Source: JBNGOQ01 sp050589645
Lineage (GTDB): Bacteria > Bacteroidota > Bacteroidia > Flavobacteriales > Flavobacteriaceae
NCBI RefSeq assembly: GCF_050589645.1
Contig: NZ_JBNGOQ010000004.1
Location: 636,479 to 700,478 of the forward strand
Direction: 5' to 3'
DNA: 64,000 nt
Shown piece by piece: positions 18,700 through 27,686 of the stretch. Position numbers and translations under genes: made by a program. Position 1 is the stretch's first letter. Each line of letters opens with the position of its first letter. The notes below the pieces were generated by a model that ran no database searches, was not told the origin of the DNA, and saw only the letters and a program-made list of their open reading frames with translations.

Positions 18700-19455
18700 A
18701 TGAGCAATAATTTTTTATACCAATATGTCCTGGGCATCGCGGATAACAGTCTTGTACTGGGACAACGCTTGGGCGAGCTATGTGGCCATGGACCCAATTT
18801 GGAAACCGATATTGCCTGCACCAATATTTCCTTGGATCTATTGGGACAGGCCAGGAGCTATTTTCAGTACGCGGCCCAACTCAAAGGAGGAGATGCCAAA
18901 GAGGACGATATTGCTTTTTTAAGGACCGAAAGGGAATATGTGAATGTGCTATTGGTAGAGCAACCCAACACCGATTTTGCCTATACCATAGGTCGGCAGT
19001 TCTTGTTTGATGCATTTCACCTGCTATTTTTACAGGAACTGCAGCACAGCCACGATATCACCATATCGGCCATTGCCAAGAAAGCGATCAAGGAGGTAAG
19101 TTATCATTATCGTTTTTCATCCGATTGGGTGAAACGCTTAGGGGATGGAACCGAGGAAAGCCGCTTAAAAATGCAAAACGCGATCAACGACCTATGGACC
19201 TATACGGACGAATTGTTTCATCAAACGGAAGCGGATAAGGCCATGATCGTAGAGGGTATCGGAGTGGATACCGCTAAGTTAAAAGAAGCGTACTACCATG
19301 CACTTACCGAAATTTTGAAGGAGGCCACCTTGGACATTCCCGAATCCAAATGGTTTCAAAAAGGAGGGAAGAATGGGGTACATACCGAACATATGGGGTA
19401 TTTATTGAACGATTTGCAATATATGCAGCGTACCTATCCCAATTTGGAGTGGTAA
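18700..19455 (+). CDS. paaC: 1,2-phenylacetyl-CoA epoxidase structural subunit PaaC
   Basis: 251 residues. Ferritin-like partner of PaaA that stabilises it; family members have degenerate diiron sites. Recognised by ADNSLVLGQRLGELCGHGP (residues 9-27) and LDLLGQARSYFQYAA. The C-terminal KNGVHTEHMGYLLNDLQYMQ is also typical. It is followed after 6 bases by paaD. Confidence 0.96.
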   Translation: MSNNFLYQYVLGIADNSLVLGQRLGELCGHGPNLETDIACTNISLDLLGQARSYFQYAAQLKGGDAKEDDIAFLRTEREYVNVLLVEQPNTDFAYTIGRQFLFDAFHLLFLQELQHSHDITISAIAKKAIKEVSYHYRFSSDWVKRLGDGTEESRLKMQNAINDLWTYTDELFHQTEADKAMIVEGIGVDTAKLKEAYYHALTEILKEATLDIPESKWFQKGGKNGVHTEHMGYLLNDLQYMQRTYPNLEW

Positions 19456-19461
19456 GAGGAG

Positions 19462-19962
19462 ATGACAGCCGAAAAAGTATACATAGCGGAGCAATTGATT
19501 CCAATTCTGGAAAAGGTATCGGATCCCGAAATTCCGGTATTGTCCATTCTGGAGATGGGCGTTGTGCGCTCTGCGCTTATCGAAAATGATAACGTCAAGG
19601 TACAGATTACCCCTACCTATAGTGGGTGTCCGGCCATGGATGTTATTGGTGACGATATCATATCGGCTTTGAACAGGGCAGGGTACCAGGCCAAAGTAGA
19701 GTTGGTGCTTACCCCGGCCTGGACCACCGACTGGATAACGGAAAAAGGACGTCGGGCCTTGGAAGATTACGGCATAGCGGCACCCTTGGGAGCCGAGGCC
19801 GATAAGGAAGCGCTCTTAGGGCATAAAAAAATAGTGAAGTGCACCAATTGCGGTTCCCGGAATACCAGACTGGTAAGCCAGTTTGGATCCACCGCCTGCA
19901 AGGCGTTGTTCCAATGTATAGATTGCCAGGAACCGTTTGATTATTTTAAGTGCTTAAAATAA
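19462..19962 (+). CDS. paaD: PaaD, phenylacetate degradation Fe-S assembly factor
   Basis: 166 residues. An N-terminal MIP18/DUF59 domain (VSDPEIPVLSILEMGVV; TPTYSGCPAMDVI) is followed by a zinc-ribbon-like tail with four cysteine sites (KCTNCGSRNT and FQCIDCQEPF). PaaD is needed for activity of the epoxidase, probably for maturation of the PaaE iron-sulfur cluster or the diiron centre. Spacing of 6 bases on both sides supports co-translation. Some databases name this protein PaaJ. Confidence 0.95.
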   Translation: MTAEKVYIAEQLIPILEKVSDPEIPVLSILEMGVVRSALIENDNVKVQITPTYSGCPAMDVIGDDIISALNRAGYQAKVELVLTPAWTTDWITEKGRRALEDYGIAAPLGAEADKEALLGHKKIVKCTNCGSRNTRLVSQFGSTACKALFQCIDCQEPFDYFKCLK

Positions 19963-19968
19963 CAAAAT

Positions 19969-20754
19969 ATGGGGAGTGATTCGATTGAATTTAAAATTGA
20001 AAACAACATAGGGTATCTTGCCCTGAACCGGCCAGAAGTATTCAACAGTTTCAATCGTGAAATGGCGTTGAACTTTCAGGATAAACTGGATCTTTGTGAA
20101 AAAGATGAGACCGTAAGGGCCATAGTCCTCACCGGAAACGGGAAAGCGTTTTGCGCTGGTCAGGACCTTAAGGAAGTTACAAGCCCTGAGCTAAATCCTG
20201 GATTTCAGAAAATATTGGAAGAGCACTATAACCCGATCATTTCCCGAATCAGGACCATTGAAAAACCCATAATCGCGGCGGTAAATGGGGTGGCTGCCGG
20301 TGCAGGGGCCAATATTGCCCTGGCCTGTGATGTGGTAGTGGCCCATGAGGGAGCAAGCTTCATTCAGGCGTTCAGCAAAATAGGACTCGTTCCCGATAGC
20401 GGGGGTACCTTCCTTTTGCCCCGATTGATTGGTTTTCAAAAGGCTTCGGCCCTGGCCATGCTGGGCGACAAGGTAAGTGCTGAAGAAGCGGAACGTCTGG
20501 GGATGGTCTACAAACAGGTGCCTTCAGAGGAATTTCAGGAAGTGGTTGATAAATTGGCCCATAAAATGGCCCAAATGCCCACTAAAGCACTAGGTGCGAT
20601 AAAAAAACTCTTTAACGAATCCATGACGAACAATTTGCAATCGCAATTGGCCTTGGAGTCCAAATATCAGATAGAAGTGTCCCAAAGTGAAGATTACAGG
20701 GAAGGTGTGGCCGCTTTTATGGAAAAAAGAAAACCTGAATTTAAAGGAAAGTAA
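19969..20754 (+). CDS. paaG: Ring-opened isomerase PaaG (crotonase family)
   Basis: 261 residues. Converts ring-1,2-epoxyphenylacetyl-CoA to the oxepin and later isomerises a double bond. The oxyanion-hole segments (KAFCAGQDL; VAAGAGANIALACD) are intact. The two hydratase glutamates are absent (Asn and Phe at those sites), while GLVPDSGGTF supplies the Asp used by isomerases of this type. That residue pattern, together with its place before paaH, separates it from the second crotonase at 26228. Confidence 0.92.
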   Translation: MGSDSIEFKIENNIGYLALNRPEVFNSFNREMALNFQDKLDLCEKDETVRAIVLTGNGKAFCAGQDLKEVTSPELNPGFQKILEEHYNPIISRIRTIEKPIIAAVNGVAAGAGANIALACDVVVAHEGASFIQAFSKIGLVPDSGGTFLLPRLIGFQKASALAMLGDKVSAEEAERLGMVYKQVPSEEFQEVVDKLAHKMAQMPTKALGAIKKLFNESMTNNLQSQLALESKYQIEVSQSEDYREGVAAFMEKRKPEFKGK

Positions 20755-20760
20755 AAACGG

Positions 20761-21936
20761 ATGAAGGTAGGAATATTAGGTGCTGGGACCATGGGAAGTG
20801 GTATTGCGCAGGTAGCGGCCACTTCTGGTTGCCGGGTAAAACTGTACGATACCAATCGTAGCGCTTTGGACAAAAGCCAAAAGGCATTGGAAAAAGTACT
20901 TTCCCGACTTATCGACAAGGGACGTATGGATGCTGCGGAAAAATCTAGGATCCAGGGAAATATTTCCTATGTAGATAAGCTAAAGGACTTGGGCGATTCT
21001 GAACTGACCATTGAGGCCATCATTGAGGATTTAGGAATAAAACAAAGCGTTTTTGCCGAATTGGAAACCTATGTTTCAGAAAATACCATCATAGCAACAA
21101 ATACCTCCTCCCTATCGGTAACCTCCATTGCAGCGTCCCTGGAACGACCGGAACGCTGTATAGGCATTCACTTTTTCAATCCCGCACCGCTCATGAAATT
21201 GGTAGAGGTGATTCCAGCGGTACAGACCACGACCCCTGTGTTGGATACCACGGTGCAACTTATTACGGATTGGAAGAAGACGGTGGCAGTGGCCAAGGAC
21301 ACGCCCGGCTTTATCGTAAATCGTGTAGCACGGCCTTTTTATGGGGAAGCACTCCGTATCTACGAAGAGGGAATCGCTGATTTTACTATTATAGACCAGA
21401 GTATGAAGACTTTGGGCGGATTTCGGATGGGACCTTTTGAACTGATGGATTTTATTGGCAATGATGTCAATTATGTGGTCACGGAGACCGTTTTTAAGGC
21501 CTTTTATTCCGACCCACGCTATAAACCGTCGTTTACGCAGAAACGCTATTCAGAAGCAGGCTATTTGGGAAGAAAAACAGGTCGGGGATATTATCATTAC
21601 GATGAAAACGGAAAAAGAGTGGACGAATCATCTACCCCGTCGAGTGTAGTCGAGACGGCTTTGAACGAAACTATTTTCAATCGGGTCCTGGTGATGTTGA
21701 TGAATGAGGCGGCGGATGCGCTGTTCTTAAACGTGGCCTCGGCCGAGGATATTGACAATGCCATGACCAAGGGGGTAAACTATCCGAAGGGATTATTGGC
21801 CTGGGCGGACGAAAAGGGAGTGGCTTGGTGTGTTGATAAAATGGACGGCCTCTATAATGAATATCACGAGGATCGTTATAGGTGTAGTCCCTTGCTACGT
21901 AAAATGCAACGGGAGGGAAGGCGATTTTTTGAGTAA
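20761..21936 (+). CDS. paaH: 3-hydroxyadipyl-CoA dehydrogenase PaaH
   Basis: 391 residues. Oxidises 3-hydroxyadipyl-CoA with NAD. Rossmann GILGAGTMGSGIAQ (residues 3-16) and the C-terminal 3HCDH domain (ERCIGIHFFNPAPLMKLVEV; DTPGFIVNRVARPFYGEA) are clear. Between GYYHYDENGKR and TIFNRVLVMLMNEAADAL, around residues 288-302, an in-frame linker (STPSSVVET) is encoded by a palindromic repeat resembling those at 1600 and 32280. E. coli PaaH is longer (about 475 residues), so this is a shorter form. Confidence 0.94.
   Translation: MKVGILGAGTMGSGIAQVAATSGCRVKLYDTNRSALDKSQKALEKVLSRLIDKGRMDAAEKSRIQGNISYVDKLKDLGDSELTIEAIIEDLGIKQSVFAELETYVSENTIIATNTSSLSVTSIAASLERPERCIGIHFFNPAPLMKLVEVIPAVQTTTPVLDTTVQLITDWKKTVAVAKDTPGFIVNRVARPFYGEALRIYEEGIADFTIIDQSMKTLGGFRMGPFELMDFIGNDVNYVVTETVFKAFYSDPRYKPSFTQKRYSEAGYLGRKTGRGYYHYDENGKRVDESSTPSSVVETALNETIFNRVLVMLMNEAADALFLNVASAEDIDNAMTKGVNYPKGLLAWADEKGVAWCVDKMDGLYNEYHEDRYRCSPLLRKMQREGRRFFE
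21632..21658. repeat. Palindromic repeat inside paaH
   Basis: CCCCGTCGAGTGTAGTCGAG followed by ACGG contains an interrupted inverted repeat. Its complement CTCGACTACACTCGA closely matches CTCGACTGCGCTCGA at 32279-32293. It is translated in frame as a short linker. Confidence 0.6.
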
Positions 21937-21951
21937 AACAAACTGGTTGGG

Positions 21952-22359
21952 ATGAAGGGAGAACACATACCGCATAAAATGCTGGGCCTTGACGCCTTTA
22001 GCACTTGGTTGGGCATCGAAATTTTGGAGTCCCACATTGGCCGTTGCAGAGTGGGAATGACCGTTAGAAGGGAAATGCTCAACAGTATGGGCAAGGCCCA
22101 TGGGGGCATCAGCTACGCCCTGGCGGATACCGCCTTTGGCTTTGCGGCAAATTCCCATGGGAAATATGCGGTGTCCATCGAAACCTCGGTGAACCATATC
22201 GAGGCTTTGGAGGAGGGCGATTATATTGAAGCGGAATCCGTGATAGAAAAGGTAAATACCAAAGTGGGTTTTAATGTGATCGAGGTAAAGCGGGGCGATG
22301 AGCTCGTGGCCTTGTTTAAAGGCGTGGTGTACCGGACCCATAAAGATTGGGAGGGATAG
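21952..22359 (+). CDS. paaI: Hotdog-fold thioesterase PaaI
   Basis: 135 residues. Hydrolyses phenylacetyl-CoA or ring-hydroxylated phenylacetyl-CoA that would otherwise block the pathway by trapping CoA. The HGGISYALADTAFGFAANS block (residues 44-62) carries the conserved HGG and catalytic Asp. It starts 15 bases after paaH; an 88-base gap follows before the thiolase gene. Confidence 0.92.
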   Translation: MKGEHIPHKMLGLDAFSTWLGIEILESHIGRCRVGMTVRREMLNSMGKAHGGISYALADTAFGFAANSHGKYAVSIETSVNHIEALEEGDYIEAESVIEKVNTKVGFNVIEVKRGDELVALFKGVVYRTHKDWEG

Positions 22360-22447
22360 AATATGAAGTAATAGGGAATCCATGGAAAGATTTCCAGCAT
22401 ACAATAGAACAATAAGTAAATAAAAACTGCTTTAGCAGACAGTACAT

Positions 22448-23656
22448 ATGAAAGACTCGTTTATAATAGATGGCGTCCGAACGCCAATCGGAAGTTACCA
22501 CGGTACACTCTCAAAAGTGCGAACGGACGATTTGGGCGCCCTGGTCATCCGGGAGTTGGTGGCGCGTAATCCAAACATCCCAAAGGAAGCCTATGATGAT
22601 GTGATTATGGGGTGTGCCAATCAGGCCGGCGAGGATAACAGGAACGTGGCAAGGATGAGCCTTTTATTGGCCGGACTGCCCTTTACCGTTCCTGGGGAAA
22701 CGGTGAACCGGCTCTGTAGCTCCGGTTTGTCCGCTATTATCCATGCCAATAGAGCCATTAAGGCCGGCGATGGGGATATTTTCATCGCAGGAGGGGTAGA
22801 GCATATGACCCGGGGGCCCTATGTAATGTCCAAACCTTCCAGTGCCTTTGGCAATGATTCCAAAATGTACGATTCCAGTTTCGGGTGGCGATTCATCAAT
22901 CCCAGAATGCAAGAGCTTTACGGAACCGACGGGATGGGAAATACAGCTGAAAATCTGGTCGAAAAATACGATATCTCCCGAGAAGACCAGGATGCCTTTG
23001 CCCATTGGAGCCAAATGAAGGCTGCCAAGGCCCAGGAAAATGGGCGATTGGACAAGGAAATTGTTACGGTAGAGATTCCCCAACGAAAAAAAGACCCCAT
23101 TCAGTTTTCTCTGGACGAATTTGTTAAACCCGGGACCACCAAGGAGGTTTTGGCAAAACTACGCCCGGCCTTCAAAAAAGAAGGAGGTAGTGTTACGGCG
23201 GGCAACTCATCCGGTTTGAACGATGGCGCAGCCGCTACCATCATCGCCTCGGAAGATGCTGTAAAAAAATATGAGCTAAAACCTATGGCAAGGATCTTAA
23301 GCTCTGCTGTAGTGGGTGTGGAACCTAGAATTATGGGCATCGGCCCGGTGCAGGCGGCTAATAATGCTTTGCAAAAGGCAGGCTTGACCATGGATGATAT
23401 GGATGTGATTGAGCTGAATGAGGCTTTTGCGGCTCAGGCTTTGGCGTGTACGCGGGCATGGGGATTGGCCGATACCGACCCTAGGTTAAACCCCAATGGG
23501 GGTGCCATTGCCATAGGACATCCTTTGGGCGTTACGGGCGCGAGAATTTGTTATTCGGCGGCCCTGGAACTGCAGGAGACCCAAAAGAAATACGCCCTGG
23601 TGACCATGTGCATCGGGGTAGGGCAGGGCTACGCTGCCGTAATTGAACGTGTTTAA
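22448..23656 (+). CDS. paaJ: 3-oxoadipyl-CoA/3-oxo-5,6-dehydrosuberyl-CoA thiolase
   Basis: 402 residues, the size of PaaJ/PcaF thiolases. Cleaves the beta-keto intermediates to acetyl-CoA and, finally, succinyl-CoA. The acyl-accepting Cys is in NRLCSSGLSAI (near residue 90), the catalytic His in GGAIAIGHPLGVTGARI, and the second Cys in MCIGVGQG. It belongs to the operon but after the longest internal gap so far (88 bases), where a secondary start of transcription would fit. Confidence 0.94.
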   Translation: MKDSFIIDGVRTPIGSYHGTLSKVRTDDLGALVIRELVARNPNIPKEAYDDVIMGCANQAGEDNRNVARMSLLLAGLPFTVPGETVNRLCSSGLSAIIHANRAIKAGDGDIFIAGGVEHMTRGPYVMSKPSSAFGNDSKMYDSSFGWRFINPRMQELYGTDGMGNTAENLVEKYDISREDQDAFAHWSQMKAAKAQENGRLDKEIVTVEIPQRKKDPIQFSLDEFVKPGTTKEVLAKLRPAFKKEGGSVTAGNSSGLNDGAAATIIASEDAVKKYELKPMARILSSAVVGVEPRIMGIGPVQAANNALQKAGLTMDDMDVIELNEAFAAQALACTRAWGLADTDPRLNPNGGAIAIGHPLGVTGARICYSAALELQETQKKYALVTMCIGVGQGYAAVIERV

Positions 23657-23710
23657 TTAAAATAACCCATGAATTCCCGCTGCAAAGGATAGTGGGTCAG
23701 GGTAGGAATT

Positions 23711-26203
23711 ATGAAAAAAATACAACACTACGTATCAGGAAAATGGACAGAAGGCAAGGACAAAGGCCATCCCGTATATGATGCCATAACAGGTGAGTTG
23801 ATTGCAAATGTTGCGACCGACGGATTGGATGTTCCGGAAATCCTACAGTACGGCAGAACAAAGGGTGGGGAGGTGCTGCGCAAAATGACTTTTCAGGAAC
23901 GGGGCAATATGCTCAAAAAACTGGCTTTGCACCTCACTAAAAAGAAAGATGCCTTTTATGAAATTAGCTATCGGACCGGAGCCACCAAAGTGGACAGCTG
24001 GATCGATATCGAAGGAGGATTTGGGAATTTGTTTGCCAATGCCTCCTTGCGAAAGTTGTTCCCCAACCAGCCCTATCACGTGGAAGGGGAGCCCATTGAT
24101 TTATCGCGCGGCGGACGTTTTATGGCCCATCATATCATGGTGCCCAAAAAGGGGGTGGCGGTTCATATAAACGCTTTTAACTTTCCGGTCTGGGGCATGT
24201 TAGAAAAATGTGCGGTCAATTGGATGGCTGGGGTTCCAGCGGTCGTATTGCCCGCACCCTCATCGTCCTATTTGGCCGAGGCCGTGGCACGTGAAATTAT
24301 TAATTCAGGGATTTTACCCGAAGGCGCCTTACAGATCATCAATGGAACGGTAAAGACCATTTTGGATACCGTAGAATCCCAGGATGTAGTGACCTTTACG
24401 GGTTCCGCCTCCACCGGCCGATTGCTCAAGGCGCACCCTAGGATCATTCAAGAGGCCGTGCCCTTTACCATGGAGGCCGATTCACTAAATGCCGCCGTTT
24501 TGGGGGAAGATGCGGTTCCAGGCACGCCGGAATTCGATATTTTCATCAAAGAGGTGCGCAAGGAGATGACCGTGAAATGTGGTCAAAAATGTACCGCGAT
24601 ACGACGCATTATCGTACCCGAAAAACTTATCGAGGATGTTCAGATCGCCCTGGGGCAGCAATTGGATAAAGTTACTATCGGAGACCCCAGGTTAAAGGAG
24701 GTCCGGATGGGATCCCTGATCAGTAGGGAGCAGGTGGAAGAGGTAAGGAACAGTGTTAAGGATATCGCCAAGGAGGCGCAGATCGTATACGGCAATCTGG
24801 ACACCATTGAGACCCTTGGGGCCGATGCCAAAAAGGGGGCTTTTATAAGCCCCATCCTGCTACGCGAGGATAAACCCTTTGCCAACCACGCGGCACACAC
24901 ACGGGAAGCCTTTGGCCCGGTAAGTACCCTGATGCCCTATAAAACTTTGGAAGAGGCCATTACATTGGCACAAATGGGAAAAGGATCCCTTGTGTCTTCC
25001 ATAATGACCTATGATAACGCCATTGCCAAGGAGTATGTGGTAGAGGCAGCTAGTCACCACGGGCGTATTTTGGTATTGAACCGTGAGAATGCCAAAGAGA
25101 GCACAGGACACGGATCACCCTTGCCTACCTTGGTACACGGTGGCCCTGGCCGGGCCGGTGGCGGGGAGGAAATGGGAGGCCTTCGCGGTGTAAAACACTA
25201 TTTGCAGCGCACGGCAGTGCAGGGATCCCCTACCACCCTAACCGAAATTACTGGAATTTATCAACCTAAATCCGCCTATAAAGAGGCAGCACAACATCCG
25301 TTTAAATACCACTGGGAGGATATAGAACCCGGAATGTCCCTAAGGACCCATATGCGTACCATTACCGATGCGGACATCGTGAATTTTGCCAATCTGACGT
25401 GGGACCATTTTTATGCGCATACGGATATCACTTCCTTGGACGGTAGCATTTTCGAAAAAAGAACGGCACACGGGTATTTTATTCTGGCCGCAGCAGCAGG
25501 CCTGTTCGTATATCCGAATAAAGGACCTGTAGCGGCAAACTACGGTTTGGAGGATTGTCGTTTTTTACGACCCATCTACCACAACGATACGGTCTATGTG
25601 CGGTTGACCTGTAAACAAAAGATAGAACGGGATGTCCGAGGGCCAGAATTGCCCAGCGGCATTGTGAAGTGGTATGTGGAGGTGTTTGATACGGAAGACG
25701 AACTGGTGGCCATTGCCACTATTTTGACCATGGTGCAAAAGAAAAATCCTTTTGCCGTCATCAATAAGAAAAGCATACCGGCCTATTTGAAAAAACTTAC
25801 GGAAGATGCCAAACCCGAATGGGGCTCGGCAAGTGCGCAGCGTATGGTGGAACATTTGGAGTTTTCCCTGAGGATCGCTTCGGGCGAGATTCAGGATTTT
25901 GAAATAACGACCCCCGAGGATATCTTGGAAAAGGTGCACGATTCCCTGTACAATCACAGGCCCATGCCCAAACATTACGATTTTCCCTTGGCCGATAGAA
26001 CAAAGAACCTGATACACCCGGATCTGGAGACCGCCAAAGTAAAATTGTTGGAAGCCTATGATGAATTCGAGGCCTATTTCAAGGAGCATCCGCAAGCTAC
26101 CACAACACATGTGGTCTTTGGGGTGCTAAACAAGTTCGAATGGGATTTGGTACATACCAAACATCTGAATCACCATTTTTCCCAGTTTGGGCTTTTAGAG
26201 TAG
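23711..26203 (+). CDS. paaZ: PaaZ, oxepin-CoA hydrolase/3-oxo-5,6-dehydrosuberyl-CoA semialdehyde dehydrogenase
   Basis: 830-residue bifunctional fusion. The N-terminal aldehyde dehydrogenase (to about residue 515) has the catalytic Cys in [11 protein letters not shown] (about residue 291) and the general base in TMEADSLN. The C-terminal MaoC-like hydratase has the Asp/His dyad in [11 protein letters not shown] (about residue 565). It hydrolyses the oxepin ring to an aldehyde and oxidises that at once. The residues after about 680 form an extra helical tail (to 830) beyond the E. coli length of about 680, containing [18 protein letters not shown]. Confidence 0.94.
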   Translation: MKKIQHYVSGKWTEGKDKGHPVYDAITGELIANVATDGLDVPEILQYGRTKGGEVLRKMTFQERGNMLKKLALHLTKKKDAFYEISYRTGATKVDSWIDIEGGFGNLFANASLRKLFPNQPYHVEGEPIDLSRGGRFMAHHIMVPKKGVAVHINAFNFPVWGMLEKCAVNWMAGVPAVVLPAPSSSYLAEAVAREIINSGILPEGALQIINGTVKTILDTVESQDVVTFTGSASTGRLLKAHPRIIQEAVPFTMEADSLNAAVLGEDAVPGTPEFDIFIKEVRKEMTVKCGQKCTAIRRIIVPEKLIEDVQIALGQQLDKVTIGDPRLKEVRMGSLISREQVEEVRNSVKDIAKEAQIVYGNLDTIETLGADAKKGAFISPILLREDKPFANHAAHTREAFGPVSTLMPYKTLEEAITLAQMGKGSLVSSIMTYDNAIAKEYVVEAASHHGRILVLNRENAKESTGHGSPLPTLVHGGPGRAGGGEEMGGLRGVKHYLQRTAVQGSPTTLTEITGIYQPKSAYKEAAQHPFKYHWEDIEPGMSLRTHMRTITDADIVNFANLTWDHFYAHTDITSLDGSIFEKRTAHGYFILAAAAGLFVYPNKGPVAANYGLEDCRFLRPIYHNDTVYVRLTCKQKIERDVRGPELPSGIVKWYVEVFDTEDELVAIATILTMVQKKNPFAVINKKSIPAYLKKLTEDAKPEWGSASAQRMVEHLEFSLRIASGEIQDFEITTPEDILEKVHDSLYNHRPMPKHYDFPLADRTKNLIHPDLETAKVKLLEAYDEFEAYFKEHPQATTTHVVFGVLNKFEWDLVHTKHLNHHFSQFGLLE

Positions 26204-26227
26204 AAAATTAACCAGTTAACAGCTTTG

Positions 26228-26977
26228 ATGGAACCCTACGTAAAACAACATATAGCAAACGGCATCGGATATTTGGAATTCTTTCATCCGGCCCATAACT
26301 CCTTACCAGGAGATATTTTGGCGCAGTTGGCCCAGACCATTACAGCCGCCGGAAACAATGCGGAGATTAAGGTAGTGGTGCTAAAAAGCGGGGGTGATCG
26401 CACCTTCTGTGCCGGGGCCAGTTTTGAGGAATTGGTCAATATCAATGATGCCGAGACCGGTAAGGTGTTTTTTTCGGGTTTTGCCAATGTGATCAATGCA
26501 ATGCGCAAATGCCCCAAGTTCATCATAGGGCGTATACAGGGAAAAACCGTGGGCGGAGGTGTTGGTTTGGCTTCGGCAACGGATTATTGCATGGCCACCA
26601 AGTTCGCGGCCATCAAATTAAGTGAATTAAACGTGGGCATAGGTCCCTTTGTGGTAGGGCCTGCGGTGGAACGCAAGCTGGGATTGAGCGGTATGTCACA
26701 GATCGCTATGGACGCCAATAACTTCTACCCCGCGGAATGGGCCAAGGAAAAAGGCTTGTTTACAGAGGTATATGCGGATATGGAAACGCTGGACGAAGCG
26801 GTGGAAGTCTTTGCACAAAGGCTGTGCACCTACAATCCGGAGGCCATGAAAGAAATGAAACAGATGTTCTGGAAAGGCACGGAAGATTGGGACAATTTGT
26901 TGGCAGAACGTGCAGCCATAAGCGGACGTTTGGTATTGAGTGCGTTCACCAAGGAGACCCTAAAGAAGTTTAAATAA
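26228..26977 (+). CDS. paaF: Enoyl-CoA hydratase/isomerase family, probable 2,3-dehydroadipyl-CoA hydratase
   Basis: 249 residues of the crotonase fold (TFCAGASFEEL; KTVGGGVGLASATDYCMA). At the two catalytic positions of crotonase it has Gly (GGGVGLA) and Glu (KLSELNVG), so only one of the usual Glu pair remains. PaaF is assigned from position and because the pathway needs a hydratase; another lyase/hydratase of this superfamily is possible. ATG 26228 is used; three bases upstream is a TTG. It is 24 bases after paaZ. Confidence 0.75.
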   Translation: MEPYVKQHIANGIGYLEFFHPAHNSLPGDILAQLAQTITAAGNNAEIKVVVLKSGGDRTFCAGASFEELVNINDAETGKVFFSGFANVINAMRKCPKFIIGRIQGKTVGGGVGLASATDYCMATKFAAIKLSELNVGIGPFVVGPAVERKLGLSGMSQIAMDANNFYPAEWAKEKGLFTEVYADMETLDEAVEVFAQRLCTYNPEAMKEMKQMFWKGTEDWDNLLAERAAISGRLVLSAFTKETLKKFK

Positions 26978-27004
26978 TAGACCATCAAAATTTGATATGC
27001 GTAT

Positions 27005-27601
27005 ATGATCTACAGCTTTAAAGGATACATCCCGGTGGTACACGAAAGCAGTTTTGTGCATCCCTTGGCCGCGGTCACGGGCAATGTCATTATTGGCCGG
27101 GACTGTTACATAGGACCTGGAGCGGCGATTCGGGGCGATTGGGGACAGATTGTACTGGAAGACGGGGTCAATGTACAGGAGAACTGTACGGTACATATGT
27201 TTCCTGGAAAGTCTATCGTACTCAGGGAAAGCGCGCATATAGGACATGGAGCCATTATCCATGGAGCGAATATTGGTCGCAACGTTTTGGTGGGGATGAA
27301 TACGGTGATTATGGACGATGCGCAAATTGGGGACGAATGTATTATCGGTGCCATGACCTTTGTAAAGGCAGAAACCGTAATCCCTGAACGAAGTATGGTG
27401 GTAGGTAACCCGGCAAAGGTGATCAAGAAGGTCACGGACGAAATGGTTGCCTGGAAAACCAAGGGCACGGAATTGTATCAGCAATTACCGGCGGACTGTC
27501 ACGACAGTTTAAGGGAAGTGAAGCCCTTGCGGGAAATCCCGGAAGGAAGGCAAAAGCAAGAAACGTTTTATGAAACCTTGCGCGATTTTATGAAGAAATA
27601 A
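27005..27601 (+). CDS. paaY: PaaY, gamma-carbonic-anhydrase-like hexapeptide protein
   Basis: 198 residues of left-handed beta-helix (GNVIIGRDCYIGPGAAIRGD; AHIGHGAIIHGANIGRNVLVGM) with the His ligands typical of gamma-carbonic anhydrase relatives. In phenylacetate clusters PaaY is a thioesterase that removes stalled ring-hydroxylated or 2-hydroxycyclohepta-1,4,6-triene-1-formyl-CoA products. C-terminal helices follow from about residue 150. It is last in the paa run, 85 bases before the E2 gene. Confidence 0.9.
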   Translation: MIYSFKGYIPVVHESSFVHPLAAVTGNVIIGRDCYIGPGAAIRGDWGQIVLEDGVNVQENCTVHMFPGKSIVLRESAHIGHGAIIHGANIGRNVLVGMNTVIMDDAQIGDECIIGAMTFVKAETVIPERSMVVGNPAKVIKKVTDEMVAWKTKGTELYQQLPADCHDSLREVKPLREIPEGRQKQETFYETLRDFMKK

Positions 27602-27611
27602 GCAGCTTTGC

Positions 27612-27655
27612 GAACAAGGAGAGGAATCTTTAAAAGATAATGCACCTCCTTGTTC
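27612..27655. repeat. 10-bp inverted repeat after paaY
   Basis: GAACAAGGAG (27612-27621) and CTCCTTGTTC (27646-27655) can form a 10-bp stem with a 24-base loop. No T run follows, so it may be a processing or stability hairpin rather than a terminator. Confidence 0.5.
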
Positions 27656-27662
27656 CTCTATA

Positions 27663-27680
27663 AACTAACGAACATTAGTT
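27663..27680. promoter_or_regulatory. PaaR-like operator in front of the E2 gene
   Basis: AACTAACGAACATTAGTT is a near-perfect palindrome. Its core CTAACGAACATTAG fits CNAACGNNCGTTNG with one change and resembles the palindrome at 16195-16214. It ends 6 bases before ATG 27687, so a repressor here would block transcription into the dehydrogenase genes. Confidence 0.6.
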
Positions 27681-27686
27681 AATACG

